DNA from: JAADCS01 sp964473735 | Lineage (GTDB): Bacteria; Hydrothermota; Hydrothermia; LBFQ01 | Length of the DNA: 9,855 nucleotides | NCBI GenBank assembly: GCA_964473735.1 | Contig: CAYYQD010000062.1 | Span: 1-9,855 of the forward strand | Reading direction: 5' to 3' | Part shown: piece by piece, positions 1 through 6,729 of the stretch | Numbering within the stretch: position 1 is the stretch's first letter | Layout of the letters: each line of letters begins with the position of its first letter | Notes under the pieces: model-generated | What the model was told of the DNA's origin: nothing | The model's database searches: none | What the model saw: only the letters and a program-made list of their open reading frames with translations | Position numbers and translations under genes: made by a program

Positions 1-131
1 GGACCTGACAGGCCGGGACTTCCGACACAGAGGCTTCAAGTGAGGGGCATAGTGGTGTCTTGCCTGAAATAGACCGCCAATGCCCTCCACGATCCACGCT
101 GTCGTATAAGCGCGGGTATCCATCCACAGCA

Positions 132-169
132 GGTACCACTCTGGGTATAAAACTTGGGGAAGTGGTACC
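132..169 (+). repeat. 38-bp palindromic element, copy 1
   Basis: Perfect 9-bp inverted arms, GGTACCACT at 132-140 and AGTGGTACC at 161-169, flank a 20-base centre that begins CTGGGTATAAAACT. It matches copy 2 at 33 of 38 positions, with the difference mostly in the last part of the centre. As RNA it would fold into a 9-bp stem with a 20-base loop; as DNA it would be a dyad with half-sites about three helical turns apart. No T-run follows, so it is not a typical terminator. Confidence 0.8.
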
Positions 170-368
170 GGCGAAAGTACGAAGATATGTCCGAGTTTGG
201 TAGCATTAAGCCTCACGGATAGGTCGGATAATCTGGAGGGTATCAAATCGTAACCGTGCGACAGGAACATCCGGATAATAGCGTATCTTCTCCCTGCTTC
301 GTTTAAGCGTCCGGAGTACGACGGCTAACCTAACATTCGTTCAACAGATCTCTTTACGGTGAAGTGGA

Positions 369-406
369 GGTATCACTCTGGGTATAAAACTCGCATAAGT
401 GGTACC
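369..406 (+). repeat. 38-bp palindromic element, copy 2
   Basis: Same orientation as copy 1 and starting 237 bases after it. The arms are GGTATCACT (369-377) and AGTGGTACC (398-406), with one C-to-T change in the left arm that would leave a G-T pair in an RNA stem. The central 14 bases CTGGGTATAAAACT are identical to copy 1. Sequence outside the 38 bp does not look shared, so the 38 bp seems to be the whole unit. Confidence 0.8.
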
Positions 407-693
407 GATGGGAACAGGGCTCGGTGTCCCAGTATTGGGCTCTCTATCCGCCTCCCGACGCCTGCGGATTCACTTCCAAGTGTGGCATCATTCCGGTATG
501 ACGGGACCGTTTGTGGATAGGGCTATAAGCGGTCTCCCCATTCCCGGCTGAAAATCGGCTTCTAAACCGAAATATCGGACATGCGCGCTTACTCCGGCAA
601 CGACACACTTCACCTCATCGCTCTGGCTACGCAGCACCACCTCCTATCATCCCGGCGCGATTACCCCCATAATTCCCATTTCCTAATACAAGG

Positions 694-722
694 AAAACGC
701 ATAAATCGTGATATAGGATGCG
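694..722 (-). terminator. Weak possible terminator of the metallophosphoesterase gene
   Basis: On the minus strand, directly after the stop codon, CGCAT (722-718) and ATGCG (702-698) can pair across a 15-base loop and are followed by TTTT (697-694). The position is right, but a 5-bp stem with a large loop is weak, so this may be chance. Confidence 0.25.
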
Positions 723-724
723 CT

Positions 725-1645
725 TTACTCCAGAAAGTTCCACAGAAGAGGAGATACCAGCACCTTTTGTCCGTTAAACCTGCGTCGTATCCAGTTGTTG
801 GGGGATAAATACGGCGTCTCTTTGGGGAGCCCCCTCCAGACTTTCTCTTCGCCTCCTAACCTCAGGATGGCCCAGCCGTTGGGGTCCAGAGCTTTGCCGT
901 GGCTGAAGTTCGCGTGCTCCAGAGGTACTACCGTAGTTCCCCTGACAGTGACGATCTCCGGATTGCGGACGGCGTGGCCGTGGAACCAATAACGGGCCCC
1001 TCCCAAGAGGTCGTTGAGCTCGGGAGAGCCCGCTTCCTCCTGTACGGCCTCTGGCCCCTGATGGGTGAGTAGAATATCCACCTGACCTAAATCTCCTAAT
1101 ATCCCCATAAGTGTAAGAAGTTCCTCCTCCGTTATGAGGCCTTTCTTCTGATCCGTCACACCTCCGAGGCCAGCCACGGTGGTGCCGCCCGGCAACCTTA
1201 CCACCCACGTGTTGGGAAGGAACTTTATGAACCCGTTGGGGTCAAGGGAAGGAAGGTCCTCCAGTCCGACGGGCATATCCGGGGCGGATTCTGGCGTTAT
1301 GCTCCGCAGATATTCAAAATCCTCGTGGTTTCCACGTATGGCTACGACGTTCTTTATACCCAGTCCCCCTTCGGACACGGGCCTGAATATTCCCTCTATC
1401 CACGGGGGTGGTGGAGTCTGAAGCCACTGATACATGAACTCCAGCTCCATAGGGTTGCGCTCGGCGAACTTCCTGGTAGCCTTATCCAGCCTATCCTCGG
1501 ACGTAAAGGTCCCCAGATCCCCCACCAGAAGTACTGCCTCAAACTCAACCCCCAGCTCTCTCTGCCACAGATGGGCCACGCTCAAAGCCAGCTGTAGATG
1601 GCCGTGTACGTCCCCTATCACGCATACGTATTTGGCATCCTCCAT
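725..1645 (-). CDS. Calcineurin-like metallophosphoesterase
   Basis: A 306-residue hydrolase of the two-metal calcineurin-like phosphoesterase superfamily, probably cytoplasmic since no signal peptide or membrane segment is seen. The metal-binding motifs appear in order: GDVHGH (residues 11-16; Asp12, His14), GDLG (42-45; Asp43), GNHE (105-108; Asn106, His107), an LLTHQGP histidine (His195) and FHGH (221-224; His222, His224). The order and spacing fit a complete active site. The C-terminal 80 residues after GHAVR form strands that close the family fold. The substrate cannot be read from sequence; relatives act on phosphoproteins, nucleotides or dinucleoside polyphosphates. The ATG at 1645 is chosen because the first motif starts at residue 11 and a TATAAT box sits 8 bases upstream. 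The gene is transcribed alone, divergent from rpmI. Confidence 0.85.
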   Translation of the reverse strand: MEDAKYVCVIGDVHGHLQLALSVAHLWQRELGVEFEAVLLVGDLGTFTSEDRLDKATRKFAERNPMELEFMYQWLQTPPPPWIEGIFRPVSEGGLGIKNVVAIRGNHEDFEYLRSITPESAPDMPVGLEDLPSLDPNGFIKFLPNTWVVRLPGGTTVAGLGGVTDQKKGLITEEELLTLMGILGDLGQVDILLTHQGPEAVQEEAGSPELNDLLGGARYWFHGHAVRNPEIVTVRGTTVVPLEHANFSHGKALDPNGWAILRLGGEEKVWRGLPKETPYLSPNNWIRRRFNGQKVLVSPLLWNFLE

Positions 1646-1653
1646 AACATTAA

Positions 1654-1659
1654 ATTATA
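1654..1659 (-). promoter_or_regulatory. -10 box of the metallophosphoesterase, predicted leaderless start
   Basis: On the minus strand a perfect TATAAT is followed by 8 bases (TTAATGTT) and then the ATG at 1645. Transcription would start about at the A of the start codon. No Shine-Dalgarno sequence lies in between, and no recognisable TTGACA-like -35 lies 16-18 bases upstream. A GGGTACCC palindrome (1663-1670) lies just upstream of the box. Confidence 0.65.
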
Positions 1660-1711
1660 AATGGGTACCCCTCCTACGATGGGAAAGGTGGAGAGGTGGG
1701 CGTTTCTGCAG

Positions 1712-1717
1712 TAGAAT
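1712..1717 (+). promoter_or_regulatory. -10 box of the rpmI-hsp20-lon-slyD operon, predicted leaderless start
   Basis: TAGAAT is followed by AGACACCT (8 bases) and the rpmI ATG at 1726. The spacing is identical to the divergent metallophosphoesterase promoter 50 bases away, and again there is no Shine-Dalgarno sequence and no clear -35. The 80-bp divergent gap is just large enough for two such back-to-back promoters. Confidence 0.6.
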
Positions 1718-1725
1718 AGACACCT

Positions 1726-1926
1726 ATGCCGAAGATAAAGACCAAAAGGGCCTTTGCGAAGAGGTTCAAACTTACCGGTAGTGGTAAGGTTAAGCATGCG
1801 AGAAGCGGCCGCAGGCACAACCTCGGACCCAAGAAGAGCAAAGCGAGAAAGAGGAGACTCCGTAAGCCCGCGTATCTAAAGCGCGGGGACGCCATAAAGG
1901 TGCTGGTGGCCTTTGGCCTGAAGTGA
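1726..1926 (+). CDS. rpmI: 50S ribosomal protein L35
   Basis: A 66-residue, very basic protein with the L35 hallmark start MPKIKTKRAFAKRFKLTGSG, a central Arg/Lys-rich stretch with HNLGPKKSKARKRR, and the LRKPAYL segment (residues 45-51). Length is normal for L35 (about 64-66). It binds 23S rRNA in the large subunit. In most bacteria rpmI sits between infC and rplT. Here neither is present: upstream is a divergent metallophosphoesterase and downstream, one base after the stop, is hsp20. The usual L20-mediated control of infC-rpmI-rplT is therefore unlikely here. As first gene of the operon it has a TAGAAT box 8 bases before its ATG and no ribosome-binding site. Confidence 0.95.
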   Translation: MPKIKTKRAFAKRFKLTGSGKVKHARSGRRHNLGPKKSKARKRRLRKPAYLKRGDAIKVLVAFGLK

Positions 1927-1927
1927 T

Positions 1928-2314
1928 ATGTTCAGGGACCCGTTTGAGGAGTTTGAGGAGCTGATAGGGAGCCTTACGAGTGGAGGTTCCTACCGTGTGT
2001 ATAGGCCTCCCATAAGTGCATACGAGACCGAGGACGAGTTCGTCATCTACCTCGCCGTTGGAGGGGCCGACAAGTCCTCCCTCAAGGTCATATACGACAG
2101 TGGCGTTCTTGTGTTGAAGGGGTACAGACCGGAGCCGGAGGGCCCGGAGGAGAGGGTGTATCACATAGCGGAGATATACTTCGGCCCCTTTGAGAGGCGC
2201 ATTCGCCTTGACGCCGAGATAGACGTTGAGGGAATAACGAGCAGGTACGAGAACGGACTCCTTGAGGTTAAGGTTCCGAAAAAGAAGAGGAAGATAGAGA
2301 TAAAAGTAGATTGA
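1928..2314 (+). CDS. Small heat-shock protein (Hsp20/alpha-crystallin family)
   Basis: A 128-residue ATP-independent holdase that binds unfolding proteins. A short N-terminal arm (residues 1-22; MFRDPFEEFEELIG, acidic and Phe-rich) precedes an alpha-crystallin domain (about 23-118) with the diagnostic GLLEVKVPK (110-118). A C-terminal I-x-I motif (Ile123-Glu-Ile125) is the tail that docks into neighbouring subunits during oligomer assembly. Length is slightly below the usual 140-150 because the N-terminal arm is short. It starts one base after the rpmI stop, with no Shine-Dalgarno sequence, so translation is probably coupled. The lon gene follows 3 bases after its stop; holdase and protease would thus be made together, fitting a role in handing damaged proteins over for refolding or degradation. 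Confidence 0.92.
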   Translation: MFRDPFEEFEELIGSLTSGGSYRVYRPPISAYETEDEFVIYLAVGGADKSSLKVIYDSGVLVLKGYRPEPEGPEERVYHIAEIYFGPFERRIRLDAEIDVEGITSRYENGLLEVKVPKKKRKIEIKVD

Positions 2315-2317
2315 GCC

Positions 2318-4666
2318 ATGCAGATACCCAAGGTTGAAATTCCAGAGGAAGTAGCGATTTTGCCCATAAAGGGAGGGGTGATCTTCCCCTTCTCAACCGC
2401 ACCCGTTCTGGTGGGTGTGGAGAGGTCCAAGCGCCTCATAAACGACATCCTGGCGACCCCCGTGGAGCCCAAGATAATAGCCACTTTCATGCAGAAGGAT
2501 CCGGAGGCCGAGGCCACGTCCATGGAGGACCTCTACCCCATAGGCACGGCTACCATCATAGTCCGGATGAACCGCCTCCCCGACGGGAACATCCGCATAG
2601 TCCTGAGCGGCATAAAGAGGATACGCCTCCTTGAGATAACGCAGGTTGAACCGTACCTTAGGGGAAAGGTAGAGGTCTTAGAGGAACCGGAGTACGAAGA
2701 TACGGAGATTCAACCTATAAGGGAGAGCGTTCTGGATGCTGCCCGTAAGCTCTCCGAGTACGGGAAACTACCTCCGGAGGTCATAAACGCCCTCGCATCT
2801 GCCCCCACACCCGGAGCCGTCGCCGACATCTTAGCTTCCCTAATCCAGAACATGAAGCCCGAGGAGAGGTACGACGTCCTGGCCACTCTGGACGTAAAGG
2901 AGAGGCTCCAGAAGATACTGACTTACCTTACCCGTGAAATAGAGATAGCCGAAGTAGCCCAGAGTATCCAGCGAGAGGTCCAGAAGGAGATGGAGAAGGC
3001 CCAGAGGGAGTACTACCTGCGGGAGCAGCTCAAGGCCATCCAGAAGGAGCTGGGAATAGCCGACGAGCAGTCCGAAATAGCCGAGTTGGAGGAGAGACTT
3101 AGAAGTAAGGCCTTACCCGAAGAGGTCAGGAGGGTGGCCGAAAGGGAGCTACGGAGACTGCAGAGGGTACCTTCGGCCTCACCGGAGTACCACGTCATCC
3201 GCACCTACCTTGAGTGGATTCTGGAGCTTCCGTGGATGGAGGCCAGCGAGGACAACATGGACCTCTCCAACGCCCGAAAGGTCTTAGACGAGGACCACTA
3301 CGACCTTGAGAGGGTTAAGGAGAGGATACTTGAGTACATAGCCATCCGTAAGAGAAACCCCAAAGGGAAGGCCCCCATACTGTGCTTTGTGGGACCCCCG
3401 GGCGTGGGTAAGACCTCCTTAGGTAAGTCCATAGCCCGGGCCCTCAACAAGAAGTTCATAAGGATAAGTCTGGGGGGTGTGAGGGACGAGGCCGAGATAA
3501 GGGGCCATCGCCGGACTTACGTCGGGGCCCTCCCGGGCAAGATAATCTCCGCCTTAAGGGACGTCGGGGTGAATAACCCCGTTATGATGTTGGACGAGAT
3601 AGACAAGTTAGGCACGGACTGGAGGGGGGATCCGGCCTCCGCCCTCTTAGAAGTGCTGGATCCGGAGCAGAACCACTCCTTTAAGGACCACTACCTTGAC
3701 CTCCCCTTTGACCTATCCAAAGTCTTCTTCATAACGACGGCCAACACCACCCTGACCATACCGGCCCCCCTTCTGGATCGCATGGAGGTGATAGAGATAC
3801 CGGGCTACACCCTTGAGGAGAAGATACACATAGCCGAGGAGTTCCTCATCCCCAAAGAGAGGGAGGCGACGGGTCTGACCGATTGCGACGTCTCCTTCAC
3901 GAAGGAGGCCATAGCCCGTATAGTGGAAGAATATACGAGGGAGGCCGGAGTGCGCGAGCTGATGCGCAAGATAAACCGGATCCTCCGTCGCATAGCCCTC
4001 CAGATAGAGGAGGGGAAGCTGAAGTGTGGTAGGATGAGGATAACGAAACGGAAGGTGGAGGAGTACTTAGGACCTCCGGAGTACTACCCGGAGCTGGCCG
4101 AGAGGGAGGCACGAATCGGGGTGGTAACGGGGCTGGCGTGGACCCCTACCGGCGGTTCCATCCTCTTCGTTGAGGCCTTAAGGGTACCCGGAGAGAAAGG
4201 GTTTAAGCTGACGGGTAAGCTCGGTGAGGTGATGAGGGAGTCGGCCGAGGCCGCCCTGACCCTCGCCCGGAAGTACTCTTACGATAGAGGCGTAGAGCCT
4301 GACTTCTGGGATAAGGGGTTCATACACCTCCACGTTCCCTCCGGTGCTATACCCAAGGACGGTCCATCCGCCGGTATAACCATGTTCGTAGCCCTCTACT
4401 CCTTAGCGTTGGGCCTGAAGGTGCCACCGGACGTCGCCATGACGGGGGAGATAACCCTACGCGGCAAGGTCCTGCCCGTTGGAGGCATAAAGGAGAAGGT
4501 GCTGGCGGCAGATAGGGCTGGGATAAAGAAGGTCCTCCTACCCTCGTGGAACTCCAAGGACCTTGAGGACGTACCCAAACACATAAAGAGGCGCCTGAAG
4601 TTCGTCTTCATAGATAGCGTTGAGGATGCCCTGAAGGAGATATTCGGCCATGCCCCCCAGTCCTGA
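2318..4666 (+). CDS. lon: ATP-dependent serine protease Lon (LonA type)
   Basis: A full-length 782-residue LonA, a soluble hexameric protease that unfolds and degrades damaged or regulatory proteins. An N-terminal substrate-binding domain (residues 10-205, beginning VAILPIKGGVIFPFS) leads into a long charged coiled coil (about 210-285). The AAA+ module follows: Walker A GPPGVGKT (359-366), Walker B VMMLDE (422-427), sensor Asn476 in FITTAN, and Arg488 in LLDRME. The C-terminal S16 protease domain contains PKDGPSAG with nucleophile Ser684 and GGIKEK with Lys727, 43 residues apart as in E. coli Lon (Ser679/Lys722). No transmembrane segment lies between the ATPase motifs, which excludes LonB. 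It starts 3 bases after the hsp20 stop without a Shine-Dalgarno sequence. No HrcA (CIRCE) or HAIR-type element was seen upstream of the operon. Confidence 0.98.
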   Translation: MQIPKVEIPEEVAILPIKGGVIFPFSTAPVLVGVERSKRLINDILATPVEPKIIATFMQKDPEAEATSMEDLYPIGTATIIVRMNRLPDGNIRIVLSGIKRIRLLEITQVEPYLRGKVEVLEEPEYEDTEIQPIRESVLDAARKLSEYGKLPPEVINALASAPTPGAVADILASLIQNMKPEERYDVLATLDVKERLQKILTYLTREIEIAEVAQSIQREVQKEMEKAQREYYLREQLKAIQKELGIADEQSEIAELEERLRSKALPEEVRRVAERELRRLQRVPSASPEYHVIRTYLEWILELPWMEASEDNMDLSNARKVLDEDHYDLERVKERILEYIAIRKRNPKGKAPILCFVGPPGVGKTSLGKSIARALNKKFIRISLGGVRDEAEIRGHRRTYVGALPGKIISALRDVGVNNPVMMLDEIDKLGTDWRGDPASALLEVLDPEQNHSFKDHYLDLPFDLSKVFFITTANTTLTIPAPLLDRMEVIEIPGYTLEEKIHIAEEFLIPKEREATGLTDCDVSFTKEAIARIVEEYTREAGVRELMRKINRILRRIALQIEEGKLKCGRMRITKRKVEEYLGPPEYYPELAEREARIGVVTGLAWTPTGGSILFVEALRVPGEKGFKLTGKLGEVMRESAEAALTLARKYSYDRGVEPDFWDKGFIHLHVPSGAIPKDGPSAGITMFVALYSLALGLKVPPDVAMTGEITLRGKVLPVGGIKEKVLAADRAGIKKVLLPSWNSKDLEDVPKHIKRRLKFVFIDSVEDALKEIFGHAPQS

Positions 4667-5156
4667 CGTCGTGTATCCAACCCGGTACATCACCGTTGAG
4701 TACGAGCTCTACCTGAAGGACGGGGACTTGGTGGATAAAGGGGAGTTCGTATATCGCCACGGCTTTGGCCACATACACCCGAAGCTGGAGAGTGCCCTTG
4801 AGGGGAGGAGGGTGGGGGAGGAGGTGGTGGTGGAATTACCGCCGGAGGAGGGGTTCGGAGAGTTCAAGGAGGAGCTGGTCAGGGAGATACCGAAGGTGGA
4901 GTTCGGGAGCCTTCCCCTAACCCCCGGAAAGGTTCTGTATATGAGGGAGGAGGAGAGTGGGGAGCCCATAGCCATGACGATCTTAGAGGTACGGGAGGAT
5001 ACCGTACTGGTGGATTTCAACCATCCATTAGCCGGTGAGTGGGTGAAGTACGTGCTTAAGGTAAAAGATGTGGGCCTCCGACCCCCTCCGGGGTACGTGT
5101 GCGACGACAAAGGATGCCGCAGGGAGGAGCCCAAGGGCGGGTGTAGGACCTGCTGA
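4650..5156 (+). CDS. SlyD-like FKBP-type peptidyl-prolyl isomerase with Cys-rich tail
   Basis: A 168-residue SlyD-type prolyl isomerase/chaperone. The FKBP half is split by the insert-in-flap domain typical of SlyD. Visible signatures are GFGHIHPKLESALEG (38-52), LPPEEGFGEF (63-72) and VDFNHPLAGEWVKYVLKV (121-138), the last being the strongest family mark. The C-terminal tail carries four cysteines (151, 156, 165, 168; C-x4-C-x8-C-x2-C), suggesting a small metal site. E. coli SlyD also has a metal-binding Cys/His tail used in nickel delivery, but this one is shorter and has no His. The ATG at 4650 overlaps the lon stop by 17 bases and has AAGGAG at 4634-4639; a GTG at 4671 is the alternative. 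Last gene of the rpmI-hsp20-lon operon. Confidence 0.9.
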   Translation: MPPSPDVVYPTRYITVEYELYLKDGDLVDKGEFVYRHGFGHIHPKLESALEGRRVGEEVVVELPPEEGFGEFKEELVREIPKVEFGSLPLTPGKVLYMREEESGEPIAMTILEVREDTVLVDFNHPLAGEWVKYVLKVKDVGLRPPPGYVCDDKGCRREEPKGGCRTC

Positions 5157-5194
5157 ATGAGGAGGGGGAGTACCTCAGCGGCACGTCCGACGAC

Positions 5195-5232
5195 GGTACC
5201 GCTCCCGATGGATTCGTACCCAAAGTGATACC
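5195..5232 (-). repeat. 38-bp palindromic element, copy 3, inverted
   Basis: On the minus strand this reads GGTATCACT (5232-5224), a 20-base centre beginning TTGGGTA, then AGCGGTACC (5203-5195). It has exactly the length and arm layout of copies 1 and 2 and matches each at 27 of 38 positions. Conserved parts are the arms and the TGGGTA next to the left arm; the TATAAA of the other copies is TACGAA here. It sits in the 279-bp gap (5157-5435) between the convergent slyD-like and TPR genes. I see no gene in that gap. Confidence 0.65.
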
Positions 5233-5435
5233 ACGGAGCTTTGCGTAGGTCCGAGAGCCTAACGTTTCCTCGCTCGCCTTCAGGACCACAATATGGGGAA
5301 TCGTATTCCGGGTGGGATCTTATACAGATTTATGTGTCGCTCTGACGGGACGGGGCGCTTGGGACTTTTATCCATTATGGAGGCCCGATTATCCGACGTG
5401 TATAGTCCCTAAAAGCACCTCCCATTCCTTTAGTC

Positions 5436-6146
5436 TTACGAGCAGTTCATCTCAAGGGAGGAGGAGAGCTTACCGGCATTGCGGCAGAACACCTCATCCC
5501 CCTGCTCCCTGCATAGGGTGTCGTAGAGGATAGAGGCCTCCCGCCACATCCTGCAGGCCGCCTTTACGTCGTTCAGGTAGTAGTAGAGGGAGCCCAAGTT
5601 GTAAAGGAGGTCGGCCTTCAGGTGTAGGACATTACCCTTCACTTCAACGGAGTCTATGAGAGATAGGGCCGACAGATAGGTCTCTTCTGCCTCGGAGAAC
5701 TTACCCATACCCACCAGGGAGTTGGCTAAGTTGTTCCGCAACCTGACCGTATCCACGTAGAACCTGTCCGGTGGGAGATGTTCCCCAATACTCTCAAGGA
5801 TGTCTATCGCCCTGCGATGGTACTCTACGGCCCTCTCAAACTCCTTCATCTCGTGGGCCACAGCCCCGGCGGTGGAGAGTACGAAGACCATCCTGTACAG
5901 CAGGGAGGGGGTCAAGGACTCCAACGGCAGGAGGTCGGCCGCCTCTACGAGGGACTCAAGGGCACCGCGCAAGTCCCTCTTCCGGTAGAGTATCCATCCC
6001 TTCCTCCACAGGACGCTGAAAAGCTGTGGGCTACCTCCCTCCTCCCTCATCTCCTTCTCCAGATCCTCCAGAAGGCCGAGGGCGGAGTCGTAATCACCGG
6101 AGGATATTAGAGCGTCTATCTCTCTAATCCGCTCTACCCTGTCCAT
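5436..6146 (-). CDS. TPR-repeat protein, function unknown
   Basis: A 236-residue, soluble, all-helical protein built from tetratricopeptide-like repeats. Typical A-helix/B-helix patterns start near residues 8 (IREIDALISSGDYDSALGLL), 44 (SVLWRKGWILYRKRDLRGAL), 88 (VLSTAGAVAHEMKEFERAVE), 136 (RLRNNLANSLVGMGKFSEAE) and 179 (DLLYNLGSLYYYLNDVKAAC). No enzymatic domain, signal peptide or membrane segment is present. TPRs act as protein-binding scaffolds; the partner cannot be inferred. The start codon lies within the end of gmk (23-base overlap), so the two are translationally linked and this gene is third in a nuoM-gmk-TPR operon. No Shine-Dalgarno sequence precedes the ATG and no convincing terminator follows the stop. 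Confidence 0.8.
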   Translation of the reverse strand: MDRVERIREIDALISSGDYDSALGLLEDLEKEMREEGGSPQLFSVLWRKGWILYRKRDLRGALESLVEAADLLPLESLTPSLLYRMVFVLSTAGAVAHEMKEFERAVEYHRRAIDILESIGEHLPPDRFYVDTVRLRNNLANSLVGMGKFSEAEETYLSALSLIDSVEVKGNVLHLKADLLYNLGSLYYYLNDVKAACRMWREASILYDTLCREQGDEVFCRNAGKLSSSLEMNCS

Positions 6147-6729
6147 CTAAGCCGAGTATCCCTGCTATCTCCCCGACGGTGCGGTTGAGGTCGTCGTTTA
6201 TTACGACGTAGTCGTACTCGCTGGCCCAACCCATCTCCTCCTCCGCCTTCCTTAGCCTCCTCTCCACCTCCTCTGGAGGATCCCCCCTGCGCAGGAGCCT
6301 CTCCCGTAGCACGTTTAGGGAAGGAGGTTTTAAAAATACGCTAACGAACCGTACATCCGGATCCTCGCGGAACACCCTCTCAAGCGCCCTCTTTCCATTT
6401 ACATCCACCGTGAGTACGACGTTTTTCCCTTCCTTTAGCGGAGCATAAAGATGGTCTTTCGGTATTCCGTAGAGCTGCCCGTATATCTCCGCCCACTCAA
6501 ATAGGTTTCCCTCCTCTATCCATCGCAGGAAGGTCTTCCTATCCACGAAGAGGTAGTCTATGCCGTTCCTCTCCCCCGGCCGTTGGGGTCGGGTCGTGGC
6601 CGTTACCACATGCACGAAACCGTAATCCTCGGTTAGACGGCGGGCCACCGTAGTCTTCCCCGCCCCCGATGGGGCCGAGAGCACCAACAGGATGGGCCGA
6701 TTTCGGCCGGCGCCGTCCTCCTTACCCAT
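6124..6729 (-). CDS. gmk: Guanylate kinase
   Basis: Phosphorylates GMP to GDP with ATP, an essential step of guanine nucleotide synthesis in the cytoplasm. The 201-residue length is normal. The P-loop is SAPSGAGKTT (residues 18-27). The GMP-binding region reads ATTRPQRPGERNGIDYLF (44-61), including the TTR and the RPGE-G-DY signature. Lid and closing segments RLLRRGDPPEEVERRL (144-159) and YDYVVINDDL (172-181) are also present. The ATG at 6729 shares its A with the nuoM stop (TGATG on the minus strand), so translation is probably coupled to nuoM. Pairing of gmk with a respiratory gene is unusual; in many bacteria gmk is followed by rpoZ, which is absent here. Confidence 0.97.
   Translation of the reverse strand: MGKEDGAGRNRPILLVLSAPSGAGKTTVARRLTEDYGFVHVVTATTRPQRPGERNGIDYLFVDRKTFLRWIEEGNLFEWAEIYGQLYGIPKDHLYAPLKEGKNVVLTVDVNGKRALERVFREDPDVRFVSVFLKPPSLNVLRERLLRRGDPPEEVERRLRKAEEEMGWASEYDYVVINDDLNRTVGEIAGILGLDGQGRAD

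Larger units (their letters stand above)
1..724. other. Long gene-free region with two 38-bp palindromic repeats
   Basis: No reading frame here looks like a gene. It lacks the purine-rich, AGG/ATA/GAG coding style of the rest of the window, and stops are frequent in all frames. The only longer ORF, starting at 581, runs into the end of the metallophosphoesterase gene and has an unlikely composition. I found no tRNA, tmRNA, SRP RNA or RNase P RNA signature that survives comparison with the consensus. What it does hold is two copies of a 38-bp palindromic element (132-169 and 369-406) and a weak possible terminator just after the metallophosphoesterase stop. It could be a non-coding RNA locus, a degraded region or a repeat-rich spacer; the sequence does not decide. 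Confidence 0.6.

Noticed and set aside
1..60. Part of an SRP RNA or RNase P RNA on the minus strand
   Set aside because: The minus strand ends at the window edge with GTCAGGTCC, as in the SRP RNA core, and nearby GGAAGTCCCGG resembles the RNase P GGAAAGTCCGGGC. The rest of neither consensus fits, and the decisive GGAAGGAAGCAGC would lie outside the window.
141..160. TATAAA inside the 38-bp repeats as a promoter
   Set aside because: The box is lost in copy 3 (TACGAA) although the arms are kept, and no start codon or gene follows at a sensible distance.
132..406. CRISPR array
   Set aside because: Only two direct copies, 237 bases apart rather than 30-40, with a palindromic structure and no cas gene.
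581..808. 75-codon plus-strand ORF
   Set aside because: Unlikely His- and Ser-rich composition, no promoter or ribosome-binding site at the right spacing, and it runs into the 3' end of the metallophosphoesterase gene.
1646..1725. Heat-shock control element (CIRCE or HAIR) for the hsp20-lon operon
   Set aside because: No TTAGCACTC-type inverted repeat or similar site is present; the gap is filled by two back-to-back -10 boxes.
5409..5433. Terminator after the TPR gene
   Set aside because: CTAAAAG and CTTTAG can pair, but the stem is short, A-T rich and not followed by a T-run.
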